Shown piece after piece: positions 13,384 through 20,979 of a DNA stretch of 22,369 nucleotides. Made by a program: the position numbers and the translations under genes. The notes under the pieces were generated by a model, which did no database searches, was not told the origin of the DNA, and worked only from the letters and a program-made list of their open reading frames with translations. The stretch covers positions 1-22,369 of the forward strand of contig JAFWLX010000257.1 of assembly GCA_017510875.1 (NCBI GenBank), given 5' to 3'. This stretch comes from Atopobiaceae bacterium. GTDB lineage: Bacteria; Actinomycetota; Coriobacteriia; Coriobacteriales; Atopobiaceae. How positions within the stretch are numbered: the first letter of the stretch is position 1; each line of letters starts with the position of its first letter.

Positions 13384-14283
13384 ATGAGCAGGGCAACTAC
13401 GCTCAACTCGCTACAGCGTTCCACACGTCGCTTTGCGTGGTTGTTCATGGGACCTGTGGTCATCGCCTTTGTCATCGGCTTCGTGTGGCCCTTCATTCAG
13501 GGCATCTACCTCTCGTTCTGCAAGTTTCGCATCACCTCTGACGCCCAGCTCATCGGCTTTGGCAACTACCAGGCGGCGTTGGCTGACCCAACCTTCCGCC
13601 ATGCCTTCTGGTACACGGCACTCACTGCCGTGGTGAGCCTTGTGCTCATCAACGTGCTGGCCTTTGCCGTGGCCTATGCCCTCACGCAAGCCATAAAGGG
13701 TGCAAACCTGTACCGTACGGTGTTCTTCATGCCCAATCTCATTGGCGGCATCGTGCTGGGCTACATCTGGTCGATGATCTTTGACGGCATTCTCTCGCAG
13801 TACCAGACCTCGATTCTGCTCGAGACCAAGTACGGCTTTTGGGGCCTGATCATCCTCATGTGCTGGCAGCAGATTGGCTACATGATGATCATCTACATTG
13901 CGGGTCTGCAGGCCGTACCCGAGGACATGCTCGAGGCAGCAAAGATCGACGGCGCCAACAAGTGGCAGACCCTCTTCAAGGTCACCATCCCCAATGTGAT
14001 GCCCTCCATCACCATATGCACCTTCCTCAGCCTTACCAATGGCTTCAAGCTCTTTGACCAGAACCTGGCGCTGACCGGCGGCCAACCCTTCATCATCCAG
14101 CCCGACGGCTCAACCATCAATACCACCGAGATGCTGGCCTTGAACATCTACAACACGTTCTACAACGCCAGCACGGCAGCCCGTGGCACCGCCCAGGCCA
14201 AGGCCGTGATCTTCTTTATCTTGGTGGCAGGGCTTGGCCTTGCCCAGCTTGCCTACACCCGCAAGAGGGAGGTGCAGCAATAA
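13384..14283 (+). CDS. ABC sugar transporter permease, MalF/UgpA-type
   Basis: A 299-residue inner-membrane subunit with about six transmembrane helices (first near 18-42, others near 75-102, 112-134, 152-174, 205-225 and at the C-terminus). The cytoplasmic EAA loop EAAKIDGANKWQTLFKVTIP (184-203), which docks on the ATPase, is intact. GAAAGGAG lies before the ATG. Its TAA shares a base with the ATG of the next permease, showing tight coupling. It forms the translocation pore as a heterodimer with the next product. Confidence 0.93.
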   Translation: MSRATTLNSLQRSTRRFAWLFMGPVVIAFVIGFVWPFIQGIYLSFCKFRITSDAQLIGFGNYQAALADPTFRHAFWYTALTAVVSLVLINVLAFAVAYALTQAIKGANLYRTVFFMPNLIGGIVLGYIWSMIFDGILSQYQTSILLETKYGFWGLIILMCWQQIGYMMIIYIAGLQAVPEDMLEAAKIDGANKWQTLFKVTIPNVMPSITICTFLSLTNGFKLFDQNLALTGGQPFIIQPDGSTINTTEMLALNIYNTFYNASTAARGTAQAKAVIFFILVAGLGLAQLAYTRKREVQQ

Positions 14284-15143
14284 TGCCTCACGATCAGTCC
14301 CTTGCGGCCGAGCGCCGCAACAAGACCCTGCTTTCCGTGTTGCTTGGCATCGTCTGTCTTATCTGGTGTCTGCCTGTGGTGGCAGTGGTCATCAACTCGT
14401 TCAAGCGCAACACCTACGTAAAGACCGAGACCTTTGCCTTGCCCAACGAGCAGAGCTGGGCCGGCCTTGACAACTTCATTAAGGGCATGACCTTTGGCAA
14501 CTACCCCTTTAAGAGCTCGGTTACCTATAGCGTGATCATCACCATCCTGTCGGTGGCGCTCATTCTTATCTTCTGCTCAATGGCTGCCTGGTACATTGCC
14601 CGCGTGAACAGCTTGGCATGTAAGGTCGTCTACTACCTGTGCGTCTTTAGCATGGTGGTGCCCTTCCAGATGGTGATGTTTACCCTCTCAAAGACCGCCG
14701 ACACGCTTAAGCTCAACACTCCGTGGACCATACCCATCGTGTATTTGGGCTTTGGCGCAGGTCTTGCCATCTTTATGTTTGTGGGCTTTGTCAAGTCCAT
14801 TCCGCTCGAGATTGAAGAGGCGGCCGCCATCGATGGCTGCGGGCCTTTGCGTACCTTCTTCAGCGTGGTGCTGCCCATGCTCAAGCCCACCCTCATTAGC
14901 GTGGGCATTCTCGAGATCATGTGGGTTTGGAACGACTACCTGCTGCCGGTACTTGTACTCGACATCAACAAGTATCGAACCATCCCCATTCACATTCAGT
15001 ATCTCAAGGGCAGCTACGGCACCGTTGACCTGGGCGCCACCATGGCACTGATCCTGCTTTCCATCATCCCGGTCATCATCTTCTACCTGGCCTGCCAGAA
15101 ACACATTATCAAGGGCGTCGCAGCCGGCGCCGTGAAGGGTTAG
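14283..15143 (+). CDS. ABC sugar transporter permease, MalG/UgpE-type
   Basis: A 286-residue partner permease with six predicted helices (about 18-40, 80-105, 115-135, 150-172, 200-220 and 250-275). Its EAA loop EEAAAIDGCGPLRTFFSVVL (178-197) is complete. The start codon overlaps the upstream stop (TAATG), with GGGAGG upstream inside the preceding gene. Its own stop overlaps a possible GTG of the ATPase gene. It pairs with the MalF-type subunit. Confidence 0.93.
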   Translation: MPHDQSLAAERRNKTLLSVLLGIVCLIWCLPVVAVVINSFKRNTYVKTETFALPNEQSWAGLDNFIKGMTFGNYPFKSSVTYSVIITILSVALILIFCSMAAWYIARVNSLACKVVYYLCVFSMVVPFQMVMFTLSKTADTLKLNTPWTIPIVYLGFGAGLAIFMFVGFVKSIPLEIEEAAAIDGCGPLRTFFSVVLPMLKPTLISVGILEIMWVWNDYLLPVLVLDINKYRTIPIHIQYLKGSYGTVDLGATMALILLSIIPVIIFYLACQKHIIKGVAAGAVKG

Positions 15144-15151
15144 TGAGAGCT

Positions 15152-16366
15152 ATGGCACATGTGAGCCTCAGACATATCAAGAAGGTCTATCCCTTTGCCG
15201 AGCATGAACGCAAGGGTCTCTTTGGTCGCAAGAAGAATCAAGAGAAAGAGGCCGGGCACCGCACCGCGCATCTGCAGGTTACCGACGAGGGCGTGCTGGC
15301 CGTGCCCGACTTTAACCTAGAGATTGACGACCGAGAGTTTATCGTGCTGGTGGGTCCTTCGGGATGCGGCAAGTCAACCACGCTGCGCATGGTGGCTGGC
15401 CTCGAGGAGATAAGCGGCGGAGAGCTCTACATTGACGACAAGCTTATGAACGACGTGGCGCCCAAAGATCGCGACATTGCTATGGTCTTCCAGAGCTACG
15501 CGCTCTATCCGCACATGACCGTACGCGAGAACCTGGCCTTTCCGCTCAAGCTGCGCAAGATGCCGCAGGACCAGATTGACGCCAAGGTCATGGAGGCGGC
15601 GCAGACCTTGGGCATCACCGAGTACCTTGATCGCAAGCCCAAGGCACTCTCTGGCGGTCAGCGCCAGCGCGTGGCCATTGGCCGCGCCATCGTGCGCGAG
15701 CCCAAGGTGCTGCTTATGGACGAGCCACTCTCCAACCTTGACGCCAAGCTGCGCAACCAGATGCGTGCCGAGATCATCAAGCTACGCCAGCGCATTGACT
15801 CCACCTTTATCTATGTCACGCACGACCAGACCGAGGCCATGACCCTAGGCGATCGCATCGTGATCATGAAGGACGGTGTGGTGCAGCAGGTGGGCACCCC
15901 GCAGGAGGTCTTTGACCACCCTGCCAATCTGTTTGTGGCGGGCTTCATTGGCGTACCACAGATGAACTTCTTTGACGCGCAGCTCGAGCGCGTGGGAGAC
16001 GAGTACGTGGTGCATGTGGGCGACGCCACAGTGCGTCCAAGTGCCAAAAAGCAGGAGCGCCTGCTTGCGCACAACGTGGGGTCGCAGCCCATTACGCTGG
16101 GAATCCGTCCCGAGCATATCACCTTGACTATGGACAAGGATGCCATGCTCACCGGTACGGTTGACGTAAGCGAGCTCATGGGCTCGTCGGTGCATCTGCA
16201 CATCACCTCTCTTGGCCAGGATATTATCGCAATCGTGCAGACCATGGACGTGGACGGCGATCATCGCGGTGGCTTTGCCTTGGGCGAGAAGGTGGGCTTC
16301 TCCTTTGCCGGCAACATGGTGCATCTGTTTGCCAAGGACGAGGACGGCAGCAACCTGGAGTTCTAG
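15152..16366 (+). CDS. Sugar ABC transporter ATPase, MsmK/UgpC/MalK-type
   Basis: A 404-residue ATPase that powers the importer. Walker A GPSGCGKST (68-76), Q-loop Q114, signature LSGGQ (167-171), Walker B VLLMDEP (186-192) and H-loop H224 are all present, followed by a TOBE/regulatory domain from about 245. MAHVSLRHIKKVYPF is the usual family start, so ATG 15152 is preferred over the overlapping GTG at 15143. A lysine-rich insertion of about 30 residues (roughly 15-45) lies between the first strand and the strand before Walker A, absent from classic MalK/MsmK. MsmK-type ATPases often serve several importers, so it may not be specific to this one. Confidence 0.93.
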   Translation: MAHVSLRHIKKVYPFAEHERKGLFGRKKNQEKEAGHRTAHLQVTDEGVLAVPDFNLEIDDREFIVLVGPSGCGKSTTLRMVAGLEEISGGELYIDDKLMNDVAPKDRDIAMVFQSYALYPHMTVRENLAFPLKLRKMPQDQIDAKVMEAAQTLGITEYLDRKPKALSGGQRQRVAIGRAIVREPKVLLMDEPLSNLDAKLRNQMRAEIIKLRQRIDSTFIYVTHDQTEAMTLGDRIVIMKDGVVQQVGTPQEVFDHPANLFVAGFIGVPQMNFFDAQLERVGDEYVVHVGDATVRPSAKKQERLLAHNVGSQPITLGIRPEHITLTMDKDAMLTGTVDVSELMGSSVHLHITSLGQDIIAIVQTMDVDGDHRGGFALGEKVGFSFAGNMVHLFAKDEDGSNLEF

Positions 16367-16426
16367 CGGCTCTTCTGCCAAGGTACCGTTAAGATAGAAA
16401 TGTGCCCACAAGAGAGAAGGGGACCC

Positions 16427-17116
16427 ATGACCAAGAAGCTTCTGTATGCCATGCGCCACTGCGAGACCCTGTTCAACGCGCAGCACAAGAGCCAGGGGTG
16501 GTGCGACTCGCCCATCACGCCGCGCGGTATCGAGCAGTGCCGCATTGCCGGCGAGGAGCTCATACGTCGCGGGATAACCTTCGATCACTTTTACACCAGC
16601 ACCTCAGAGCGCTGCTGCGACACCATGGAGCTGGTGTGCCAGACGGCGTTTGGCGAGGTCAAGCCCTACGTGCGTAAAAAGGGCCTGCGCGAGTGCGGCT
16701 TTGGCATCTTTGAGGCAAAAGACGACTTTATCGAGCCGGGCTTTGGTGCGGGCGGCCTTGCCATACGCGGCCTTGTGATGCAGGCAGGCGGGGGAGAGAC
16801 AAGCGAGCAGGTCAACGAGCGCATGATGGCAACGCTCTCTGAGATTATGGCCGACCCAGACACCACCAACGTGCTGGTGGTGGGCTCGGGCGGCTCGCTG
16901 GGCCACTTCTTCATGCAGGTAGCGGGAAAGCGACGTCCCACCGCCAACGGCAACTGCATGACCTATGTGTACGAGTGGGAAGACGGTGTCTTTACGAGCA
17001 TCGAAACCTATCAGCAGGACTTCTCTGGCCTGGACTTAGGCGGCCTTGACGGCTCTGGCGTACCCAACCGCTGGGAGCTCACCGAAGAAGGCCTTGCCGC
17101 TCTTCGCCGGATTTAA
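16427..17116 (+). CDS. Histidine-phosphatase-fold protein (phosphoglycerate-mutase-like) lacking the second catalytic His
   Basis: A 229-residue branch-1 histidine phosphatase superfamily member. The phosphohistidine site is AMRHCETLFN (R10, H11) with Cys where the common RHG has Gly. The second Arg is R62 and the acid Glu is probably E89 (LRECGFGIFE). Where the family normally has a VSHGG motif, this protein reads VVGSGGSLG (151-159), so the second catalytic His is Ser154; H160 lies six residues on. The protein may have weak or altered activity or a binding role. ATG 16427 follows GAAGGGG; an in-frame ATG at 16400 is less likely. It lies 60 bp after the ATPase gene in the same direction and is followed by a large hairpin, so it probably ends that operon. 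Confidence 0.85.
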   Translation: MTKKLLYAMRHCETLFNAQHKSQGWCDSPITPRGIEQCRIAGEELIRRGITFDHFYTSTSERCCDTMELVCQTAFGEVKPYVRKKGLRECGFGIFEAKDDFIEPGFGAGGLAIRGLVMQAGGGETSEQVNERMMATLSEIMADPDTTNVLVVGSGGSLGHFFMQVAGKRRPTANGNCMTYVYEWEDGVFTSIETYQQDFSGLDLGGLDGSGVPNRWELTEEGLAALRRI

Positions 17117-17121
17117 TTAGG

Positions 17122-17193
17122 GGGCCGCAACGGAAAGGGCCTCGGGGCCGGCCTGTGGGAGACGCAGCCACGAGGCCCCTTCCGTTGCGGCCC
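17122..17193 (+). terminator. Large 23-bp-stem hairpin closing the transporter operon
   Basis: 17122-17144 pairs with 17171-17193 over 23 bp with one mismatch (core CAACGGAAAGGGCCTCG with CGAGGCCCCTTCCGTTG). No T-run follows. It shares the AAGGGGCCT/AGGCCCCTT core with the hairpin at 13299-13341. It is probably a terminator or 3'-end stabiliser. Confidence 0.6.
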
Positions 17194-17283
17194 ATGCTGC
17201 TCAGTGCCTAGAGTTCTGTTTTGTTCCCACCACCGTTTGCCGTTGCGCGCAAGACTCCCGCGTGAGCGTTTCAAGCTGCGTCC

Positions 17284-17289
17284 TACAAT
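17284..17289 (+). promoter_or_regulatory. Possible -10 box of the GH1 gene
   Basis: TACAAT is a good -10 match, 36 bp before the GH1 ATG. No clear -35 box is seen at 16-18 bp spacing. A 10-bp palindrome TTGCGCGCAA at 17243-17252 lies upstream and might be an operator. The GAAACGTTTC operator is not present here. Confidence 0.3.
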
Positions 17290-17325
17290 CAAAGCATCTA
17301 TGAAACATCAAACGAAGGAGCTGAC

Positions 17326-18801
17326 ATGGCATTTCCCGAGGGATTTCTGTGGGGCGGAGCGGTAGCGGCAAACCAGTATGAGGGCGGCTGGGACCAAGGT
17401 GGACGTGGCCCTGCCATGACCGATGTCACCACGGGCGGTACGGTCTCCGAGCCGCGCTACATCACCTACATCGACAAGGACGGCAAGCACGGCAAGATGA
17501 AGAATGGCGGAACGCTGCCCGAGGGCGCCAAGTACGCCGTGCTCCCTGAATACCACTATCCCAATCATGAGGCTGTGGACGGCTACCACCACTACAAGGA
17601 GGACATCGCCCTCTTTGGTGAGATGGGCTTCAAGCAGTTCCGCATGTCCATCAGCTGGAGCCGCCTGTTCCCCACGGGCCTCGAGCAGTATCCCAACCCC
17701 GAGGGCGTGGCCTTCTATAAGGACATGTTCGAGGAGATGCACAAGAACGGCATCGAGCCACTCGTGACCATCTGGCACTTTGACACGCCGCTCTATATCG
17801 AGGAGCACTGCGGCGGATGGGAGAACCGCGAGACCATCGACCACTTCGTGCGCTATGCCACGGCCTGCTTCCAGGAGTTCAAGGGCCTCGTGCACCACTG
17901 GCTCACCTTCAACGAGATCAACAACACCGTCATGTTCCTGCCCTTCTCCGGCAATACGAGCGACGAGGCCTATGCGGGCGCCTACCAGCACCTGCATCAC
18001 AAGTTTGTGGCTTCGGCCAAGGCTGTCCAGATTGGCCATGCCATCGATGCTGACAACAAGATCGGCTGCATGATCTGTGGCATCGCCTGGTATCCCGCCA
18101 CCTGCGACCCCGCCGATATCCTCAAGGCCCAGCACCAAATGGAAGAGGGCGTCTGGTACTGCGGTGACGTTCAGTGCCTAGGCGAGTATCCCACCTATGC
18201 CACGCGTTTGTGGCGCGAACATAACGTTAAGCTCGACATTCGTGACGAGGATCTTCTCGACCTTGCCATGGGCACGGTGGACTTCTACACCTTTAGCTAC
18301 TACATGTCCAATATCGTGACCACCCATGAGGTCAAGGACATGGTCAAGGGCAACTTCTCCGCCGGTGCCCGCAACGAGTACCTGCAGTACTCCGACTGGG
18401 GCTGGGGCTTAGATCCCACTGGTTTGCAGTGGTACCTCGAGTGGGCGTACGCTCGCTACAACATGCCCCTGATGGTGGTGGAGAACGGCCTGGGCGCCTA
18501 CGATACCGTCGAGGCAGACGGCTCCATTCACGACCAGTACCGTATCGACTACTATCGTCCGCACATCGAGGCCATGCAAGCCGCTATCGATAACGGCGTT
18601 GACCTGTGGGGTTACACCACTTGGGGCTGCATTGACGTGGTCTCCGCCGGCACCGGTGAGATGCGCAAGCGCTACGGTTTCATCTATGTTGACATGGACG
18701 ACGAGGGCAAAGGTTCGATGGCCCGCAGCCGCAAGGACTCGTTCTTCTGGTATCAGAAGGTTATCAAGTCTAACGGTGCCGACCTTTCCGACCTGGCCTA
18801 A
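17326..18801 (+). CDS. GH1 glycosidase, 6-phospho-beta-glucosidase-like
   Basis: A 491-residue cytoplasmic GH1 enzyme. FPEGFLWGGAVAANQYEGGW at the N-terminus, acid/base E197 in TFNEINN, nucleophile E386 in VVENGLGAYD and the C-terminal DLWGYTTWGCIDVVSAGTGE are diagnostic. The S440...K448...Y450 pattern (VVSAGTGEMRKRYGF) matches the phosphate-binding signature of 6-phospho-beta-glucosidases (BglA type), which hydrolyse phosphorylated cellobiose or aryl-glucosides delivered by a PTS. No PTS gene is in the window and the adjacent importer is of ABC type, so either a remote PTS feeds it or it acts on another substrate. AAGGAG precedes the ATG. It lies after a strong hairpin and lacks the operator of the GH13 regulon, so it is probably a separate unit. 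Confidence 0.9.
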   Translation: MAFPEGFLWGGAVAANQYEGGWDQGGRGPAMTDVTTGGTVSEPRYITYIDKDGKHGKMKNGGTLPEGAKYAVLPEYHYPNHEAVDGYHHYKEDIALFGEMGFKQFRMSISWSRLFPTGLEQYPNPEGVAFYKDMFEEMHKNGIEPLVTIWHFDTPLYIEEHCGGWENRETIDHFVRYATACFQEFKGLVHHWLTFNEINNTVMFLPFSGNTSDEAYAGAYQHLHHKFVASAKAVQIGHAIDADNKIGCMICGIAWYPATCDPADILKAQHQMEEGVWYCGDVQCLGEYPTYATRLWREHNVKLDIRDEDLLDLAMGTVDFYTFSYYMSNIVTTHEVKDMVKGNFSAGARNEYLQYSDWGWGLDPTGLQWYLEWAYARYNMPLMVVENGLGAYDTVEADGSIHDQYRIDYYRPHIEAMQAAIDNGVDLWGYTTWGCIDVVSAGTGEMRKRYGFIYVDMDDEGKGSMARSRKDSFFWYQKVIKSNGADLSDLA

Positions 18802-18810
18802 GCTCCGTGG

Positions 18811-18839
18811 CAGGGGTAGTTGCTAAGAGCTGCCCCCTG
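18811..18839 (+). terminator. Weak hairpin after GH1
   Basis: CAGGGG (18811-18816) pairs with CCCCTG (18834-18839), with a further AG/CT pair inside. There is no T-run. It could reduce read-through from the GH1 gene into the HAD gene. Confidence 0.3.
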
Positions 18840-18874
18840 TGCCCATACCATATCCGCCACTGAAAGGAGGCAAC

Positions 18875-20161
18875 ATGTCCGAGCCTGAAAAGAAGAAATT
18901 TCCGCTTGTGCCCCTGATTGCGTTTGTTGCGTGCTGCATTTTGGTTGCAGCCGCCGGACTTGCAGCAACGAGTGCGGGTTTGGTGCCGGTGACCATGGGC
19001 ACCGAGTCTGCCACAAAGAGCTCGTCGACAGAGTTTCCCTCGTGGGCAGAAGACAGTCCCGCGCTGGCGTCTCTGGTCGAGTACGTTAAGGCCGTCTGTG
19101 ACGAGTCGAGCGACTATTACGTTCCCGCCGAGGACCGTATAGCCACCTTTGACATGGACGGCACGATCCTCTGCGAGAGGGCGCCCGTCTATGCCGACTA
19201 CATGTTGCTCATGCATCGAGTTTTGGATGATCCTACCTATACGCCTTCCACGCGTGCCATCTATGTGGCTCGCCAGCTGCGCGCCAATGCTGACAAGGGC
19301 ATAGTGGCCGATGACCTTGACGCCGCCAAGAATGCCCTCTTTGCGCAAGCCTTCTCGGATATGACGGCCGATGAGTTCCGCGCCTATGCCAGCGAGTTCT
19401 TTGAGAACACTGAGGTAGAGGGATTCTCGGGCATGACCTACGCCCAGAGCTTCTATCAGCCCATGGTTGAGCTAATCAAATACCTGCGCGACCACGACTT
19501 TGACGTGTACCTTGTCTCGGCCTGCGAACGCGAGGTGATACGTACCATCGCAGGCAGCCGTCTGGGTATTCCTTATGATCACGTCATAGGCAGCGACTTT
19601 GGCATGTATGCCACCGAGCAGGGTGCCGAGCTGGGCAACAACTACACGATGGGCCAGGAAGAGGATCTGTACTTCTCCACCGAGCAGATGCCCTCCTGCG
19701 CCAAGACCAACAAGTCCGTTTACATCCAGCGCGAGATTGGCAAGCGTCCCATCCTTGCATTTGGCAACAGCTCTGGTGATTTCTCCATGCTCAACTATGC
19801 TGCTGGCAATAAGGACTACAAGGGAATGGGCGTGTTCATCATTTGCGACGACACGCAGCGCGAGTACGGCAATCTTGAGAAGGCCAGCGGCTTCCAGCAG
19901 GAGGTTGACACCCAGGGCTGGGTGGGCGTCTCTATGGCCAACGACTGGGCCACCATCTACGGCGAGGGCGTAGAGAAGACGGCTCTCGTGGCAGACGGTG
20001 GCACGGCGTCGAGCACAACGGCCACTACAGACGAAGAGGAGACAGAAGTGACGGCAGACAACAGCTCCACGTCTAGCTCATCATCTTCCTCCACGTCGTC
20101 TAGCTCCTCGTCATCAAGCTCTACAGATACCGAGGACGAAGATCTTGCTGCAGCCGCATAA
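18875..20161 (+). CDS. Membrane-anchored HAD-superfamily phosphatase with Ser-rich tail
   Basis: A 428-residue protein. A Lys-rich start (MSEPEKKK) and one hydrophobic segment (about 10-38) give an uncleaved signal-anchor or signal peptide, so the enzyme should face outward. The HAD core has DMDGT with nucleophile D93 and D95, motif II LVSACERE (S215), a motif III lysine near K280, and motif IV GNSSGD with D302. It resembles secreted phosphoserine- or phosphocholine-phosphatase-like HADs, and the substrate is unknown. Residues about 376-420 are a Thr/Ser/Glu-rich low-complexity tail with long Ser runs and no sortase LPXTG motif, so it may be a spacer or glycosylated stalk. AAAGGAGG precedes the ATG. 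A strong hairpin follows the stop codon, then a two-component system 90 bp away. Confidence 0.82.
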   Translation: MSEPEKKKFPLVPLIAFVACCILVAAAGLAATSAGLVPVTMGTESATKSSSTEFPSWAEDSPALASLVEYVKAVCDESSDYYVPAEDRIATFDMDGTILCERAPVYADYMLLMHRVLDDPTYTPSTRAIYVARQLRANADKGIVADDLDAAKNALFAQAFSDMTADEFRAYASEFFENTEVEGFSGMTYAQSFYQPMVELIKYLRDHDFDVYLVSACEREVIRTIAGSRLGIPYDHVIGSDFGMYATEQGAELGNNYTMGQEEDLYFSTEQMPSCAKTNKSVYIQREIGKRPILAFGNSSGDFSMLNYAAGNKDYKGMGVFIICDDTQREYGNLEKASGFQQEVDTQGWVGVSMANDWATIYGEGVEKTALVADGGTASSTTATTDEEETEVTADNSSTSSSSSSSTSSSSSSSSSTDTEDEDLAAAA

Positions 20162-20178
20162 GCTGTGACGTTTGGGAT

Positions 20179-20225
20179 GGCCCCCGCTGTCACAGAGTGT
20201 GATAGCGGGGGCCACTCATTTTACT
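20179..20225 (+). terminator. Terminator after the HAD gene
   Basis: A 15-bp stem, GGCCCCCGCTGTCAC (20179-20193) with GTGATAGCGGGGGCC (20199-20213), has one G:U pair and is followed by ACTCATTTTA. The T-run is short and offset. The next gene starts only 38 bp later, so some read-through into the two-component genes is likely. Confidence 0.65.
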
Positions 20226-20250
20226 CAACACGGCCACCAAAGGACATCAC

Positions 20251-20979
20251 GTGGACCTGCATATAGACATAGTTGACGACCTTGCCAGCGATCGCGAGCG
20301 GCTTGCGAAAGACCTGCGCGAGTACTTCGACCAGCGTCCCATCAACCTTGACCTGCGCGAGTACGAGAGCGCCGAGCAGGCACTTGTGGCCTTTGAGGCC
20401 GGCAAGACCCAGGTTATGTTCCTCGATATCTGCATGGACGGCATGAGCGGCATACAGCTTGCCGAGCGCATCCGTCAGGCAGACCAGCGCGTGCTTATCA
20501 TCTTTCTTACCACATCCCCCGAGTACGCCTTTGATGCCTTCCCCGTGCATCCCTTTGACTACCTCATGAAACCCTACGAAGTCGAGCGTCTGCACGCGGT
20601 GCTCTCGGAGGCCATGCGCGCGTTAGAGATGGAGGAGCAGACCATAGCCATACGGGTGCCACGCGACACCCACGAGGTTCCTCTGAGCAAGCTCTGCGCC
20701 ATCGAGTCGCGTGGGCACTCTGTAGAGGTGCACCTTACTGACGGGCAGACCCTGCGCAGCATCATGACCTTTGCCGAGATCGAGAAGCTCCTAGCTGACG
20801 ATGCGCGATTCCTGCGCTGCAACCGCGGGGTCATTGTGAACATGGACCAGGTGTTGCGCCTTGATCGCGACATGTTCAAGATGCGCGATGGCACCATCTT
20901 TCCTCTGCGCGTGCGCAATCGCGCGGCGCTCATCTCGCAGTTCTCGCAGTACACCATCTCTAAGATGGAAAGAGCCTAG
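20251..20979 (+). CDS. LytTR-family response regulator (AgrA-like)
   Basis: A 242-residue response regulator. The receiver domain (about 1-120) has acidic residues D9 and D10, phospho-acceptor D59 (MFLDICMDG), T87/T88 (FLTTSP) and K107 (YLMKPYE). A LytTR DNA-binding domain follows (about 131-238: LSKLCAIESRGHSVEVHL, then FLRCNRGVIVNMDQVLRLDR). The start is GTG 20251 with AAAGGA 8 nt upstream. It ends directly before the kinase gene's GTG, so the pair is co-translated. LytTR regulators usually control bacteriocin, competence, adhesin or cell-envelope genes through direct repeats upstream of targets. No clear target site was recognised here. Confidence 0.92.
   Translation: MDLHIDIVDDLASDRERLAKDLREYFDQRPINLDLREYESAEQALVAFEAGKTQVMFLDICMDGMSGIQLAERIRQADQRVLIIFLTTSPEYAFDAFPVHPFDYLMKPYEVERLHAVLSEAMRALEMEEQTIAIRVPRDTHEVPLSKLCAIESRGHSVEVHLTDGQTLRSIMTFAEIEKLLADDARFLRCNRGVIVNMDQVLRLDRDMFKMRDGTIFPLRVRNRAALISQFSQYTISKMERA

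Noticed and set aside
15143..15151. GTG start for the ATPase gene
   Set aside because: It overlaps the permease stop and is possible, but ATG 15152 gives the usual MAHVSL family start.
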